Source of the DNA: Acinetobacter lwoffii
GTDB taxonomy: Bacteria; Pseudomonadota; Gammaproteobacteria; Pseudomonadales; Moraxellaceae
Length of the DNA: 47,093 bases
Direction: 5' to 3'
Assembly (NCBI GenBank): GCA_013530545.1
Contig: SPVA01000007.1
Coordinates: 1-47,093, forward strand
Shown here: in pieces, positions 46,145-47,093 of the stretch
How the letters are laid out: the number at the start of each line of letters is the position of its first letter
How positions within the stretch are numbered: the first letter of the stretch is position 1
The notes under the pieces: generated by a model
What the model was told of the DNA's origin: nothing
Databases searched by the model: none
What the model saw: the letters and a program-made list of their open reading frames with translations, nothing else
Program-made: the position numbers and the translations under genes

Positions 46145-46158
46145 TGGGCTTATTTTTT
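46132..46158 (+). terminator. Terminator hairpin overlapping the end of lapA
   Basis: A 20-base perfect palindrome at 46132-46151 (arms AAGCCCATTA and TAATGGGCTT) followed by a run of seven T with one interruption. The lapA stop codon TAA (46142-46144) lies at the apex, so the last codons of lapA are also terminator sequence. Confidence 0.85.
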
Positions 46159-46181
46159 TGCCTATATGAAGGGGTAATCTC

Positions 46182-46862
46182 TTGAGTATCATCGTCGCAC
46201 TAGATGCCAAAAGCCAATTTGATGCCTTAGCCATTGCAGAACAGTTAGATCCTGCCTTGTGTCGACTAAAAGTTGGTAAAGAGTTATTTACCCATGAAGG
46301 TCCAATCATTGTCAAAGCACTTCAAGATAAAGGCTTTGATGTATTTCTGGATCTGAAATTTCATGATATTCCAAATACAACAGCACAGGCTGTATGCGCG
46401 GCAGCAGATTTGGGTGTGTGGATGGTGAATGTGCATGCCTCAGGTGGCCGCAAGATGATGGAAACCTGTGTAGAGCGTTTGCAAGCGGGTAATTATAAGA
46501 CTCAGTTGATTGCAGTAACTGTATTGACGTCAATGGGCCGTGAAGACTTGAAAGATATTGGTCTGGATATTGAACCAAATGAGCATGTAAAACGTCTGGC
46601 ACAACTGACAAAAGATAGTGGTCTAGATGGTGTCGTCTGCTCAGCTCAAGAAGCGAAAATGTTGCGTGAAACGATTGGAAAAGACTTTGCATTGGTGACA
46701 CCCGGCATTCGTCCAGAAGGGTCGAATGCAGATGACCAGAAACGTATTGTGACACCGAAACAGGCAATGATAGATGGCTCAACACATCTGGTAATTGGTC
46801 GCCCGATTACCCAGTCTAAAAATATGCGCCAAACCTTAAAAGATATTTTGGCAACGCTTTAA
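46182..46862 (+). CDS. pyrF: Orotidine 5'-phosphate decarboxylase
   Basis: A 226-residue TIM-barrel enzyme for the last step of UMP synthesis. The catalytic block is [12 protein letters not shown] (Lys59, Asp57, Asp62), with [17 protein letters not shown] and TPGIRPEG binding the phosphate. The start is TTG at 46182 (MSIIVALD), supported by AAGGGG about 9 bases before it and by family N-termini. It is expressed from its own promoter after the lapA terminator, most likely. Confidence 0.95.
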   Translation: MSIIVALDAKSQFDALAIAEQLDPALCRLKVGKELFTHEGPIIVKALQDKGFDVFLDLKFHDIPNTTAQAVCAAADLGVWMVNVHASGGRKMMETCVERLQAGNYKTQLIAVTVLTSMGREDLKDIGLDIEPNEHVKRLAQLTKDSGLDGVVCSAQEAKMLRETIGKDFALVTPGIRPEGSNADDQKRIVTPKQAMIDGSTHLVIGRPITQSKNMRQTLKDILATL

Positions 46863-46877
46863 TACGGTTTGAATGAC

Positions 46878-46907
46878 AAAAAGCCTTTCAGTCGAAAGGC
46901 TTTTTTT
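46878..46907 (+). terminator. Intrinsic terminator of pyrF
   Basis: A 7-bp stem (GCCTTTC at 46883-46889, GAAAGGC at 46894-46900), extended by A/T pairs, with a 4-base loop and a run of seven T. It starts about 16 bases past the pyrF stop codon. The insertion sequence begins immediately at the end of its T-run. Confidence 0.9.
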
Positions 46908-46908
46908 A

Positions 46909-47093
46909 GGGTGTGTTGACACTTTTAGTTTAAAAAAATAGCGAAGTAGTAAAATCAAATCGCCAAACCCAATGTTACTATTCGCTATGCCTCGTACCAT
47001 GCTGACAGATCAACACTGGCAAAAGTTGAAAGTTATTCTGCGTAATTTATCCATTCACCACAACTCAAATTTACGCAATTTTATTGAAGCTAT
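46909..47093 (+). mobile_element. IS5-family insertion sequence, left end (continues past window)
   Basis: The left terminal sequence GGGTGTGTTGACACTTTT begins at about 46909, right after TTA, which would suit a TTA/TA target duplication. A transposase gene starts 78 bases inside. The right end lies outside the window. The family call rests on the transposase N-terminus and the terminus style; the subgroup is probably IS427-like. Confidence 0.7.
46987..47093 (+). CDS. IS5-family transposase, N-terminal fragment (cut by window edge)
   Basis: Thirty-five residues are visible: MPRTMLTDQHWQKLKVILRN and onward to FIEA. MPRTMLTDxHWxKL is the usual start of IS5/IS427-group transposases in Acinetobacter, which belong to the DDE superfamily. 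The catalytic domain is beyond the window, so completeness cannot be judged. Confidence 0.8.
   Translation, partial: MPRTMLTDQHWQKLKVILRNLSIHHNSNLRNFIEA

Noticed and set aside
46312..46785. 157-residue reverse-strand open frame over pyrF
   Set aside because: It is antisense to well conserved pyrF codons, with no start signal or recognisable domain.

Overview
The window looks like a chromosomal segment of an Acinetobacter species (Gammaproteobacteria, Moraxellaceae). This rests on the moderately AT-rich sequence, an Hfq with the very long glycine-rich C-terminus typical of that genus, the AmgK/MurU peptidoglycan-recycling pair, and gene orders shared with pseudomonads and Acinetobacter (rsmG-parA-parB; exbB-exbD-msbA-lpxK-kdsB-holB-pilZ-tatD; cmk-rpsA-ihfB-lapA-pyrF). 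Almost all of it is core genome. The only mobile element is the left end of an IS5-family insertion sequence at the right edge.

Layout. 1-2.6 kb: peroxide defence (ahpF, cut by the window edge, and ahpC) with three small genes between them. 3-13.3 kb: RNA helicase hrpA, a ketoacyl-ACP synthase III-like enzyme with an acyltransferase, an unrecognised 672-residue protein, a Pif1-like helicase and a small cyclotransferase-fold protein. 13.5-16.8 kb: a UPF0756 membrane protein, two pseudouridine synthases, a GNAT acetyltransferase and an orphan RelB/DinJ-type antitoxin. 16.9-20.9 kb: tsaE-mutL-miaA-hfq. 21-24.8 kb, reverse strand: lptD-surA (outer-membrane assembly). 24.9-29 kb: amgK-murU, rsmG, parA-parB. 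29-36.4 kb: exbB-exbD-msbA-lpxK-kdsB (lipid A/LOS synthesis and export), then holB-pilZ-tatD and a TetR regulator. 36.4-39.2 kb: type II secretion minor pseudopilins gspH-I-J-K. 39.3-46.9 kb: a QueD-like protein, ung, an enoyl-CoA hydratase-family protein, tadA, a SRPBCC protein, cmk, rpsA, ihfB, lapA, pyrF. Then the IS.

The most interesting content is damage or insertion inside otherwise conserved genes. (1) gspI carries a 177-bp in-frame insertion rich in hairpins, placed exactly at the prepilin peptidase cleavage site. The G-F junction is duplicated and the predicted leader grows from 11 to 70 residues. (2) parB has an apparent one-base deletion after codon 10, so the N-terminal segment (the region known to act on ParA) is out of frame with the rest. 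(3) The QueD-like gene lacks the N-terminal Ala-His motif that supplies a zinc ligand, consistent with a short in-frame deletion. (4) hrpA contains a second, different, short palindromic repeat that is also translated in frame. Items 1 and 4 suggest that palindromic repeats in this lineage can be tolerated as protein-coding inserts, similar in principle to the Rickettsia palindromic elements.

All calls come from reading the sequence and recalling protein families; no database search was run.
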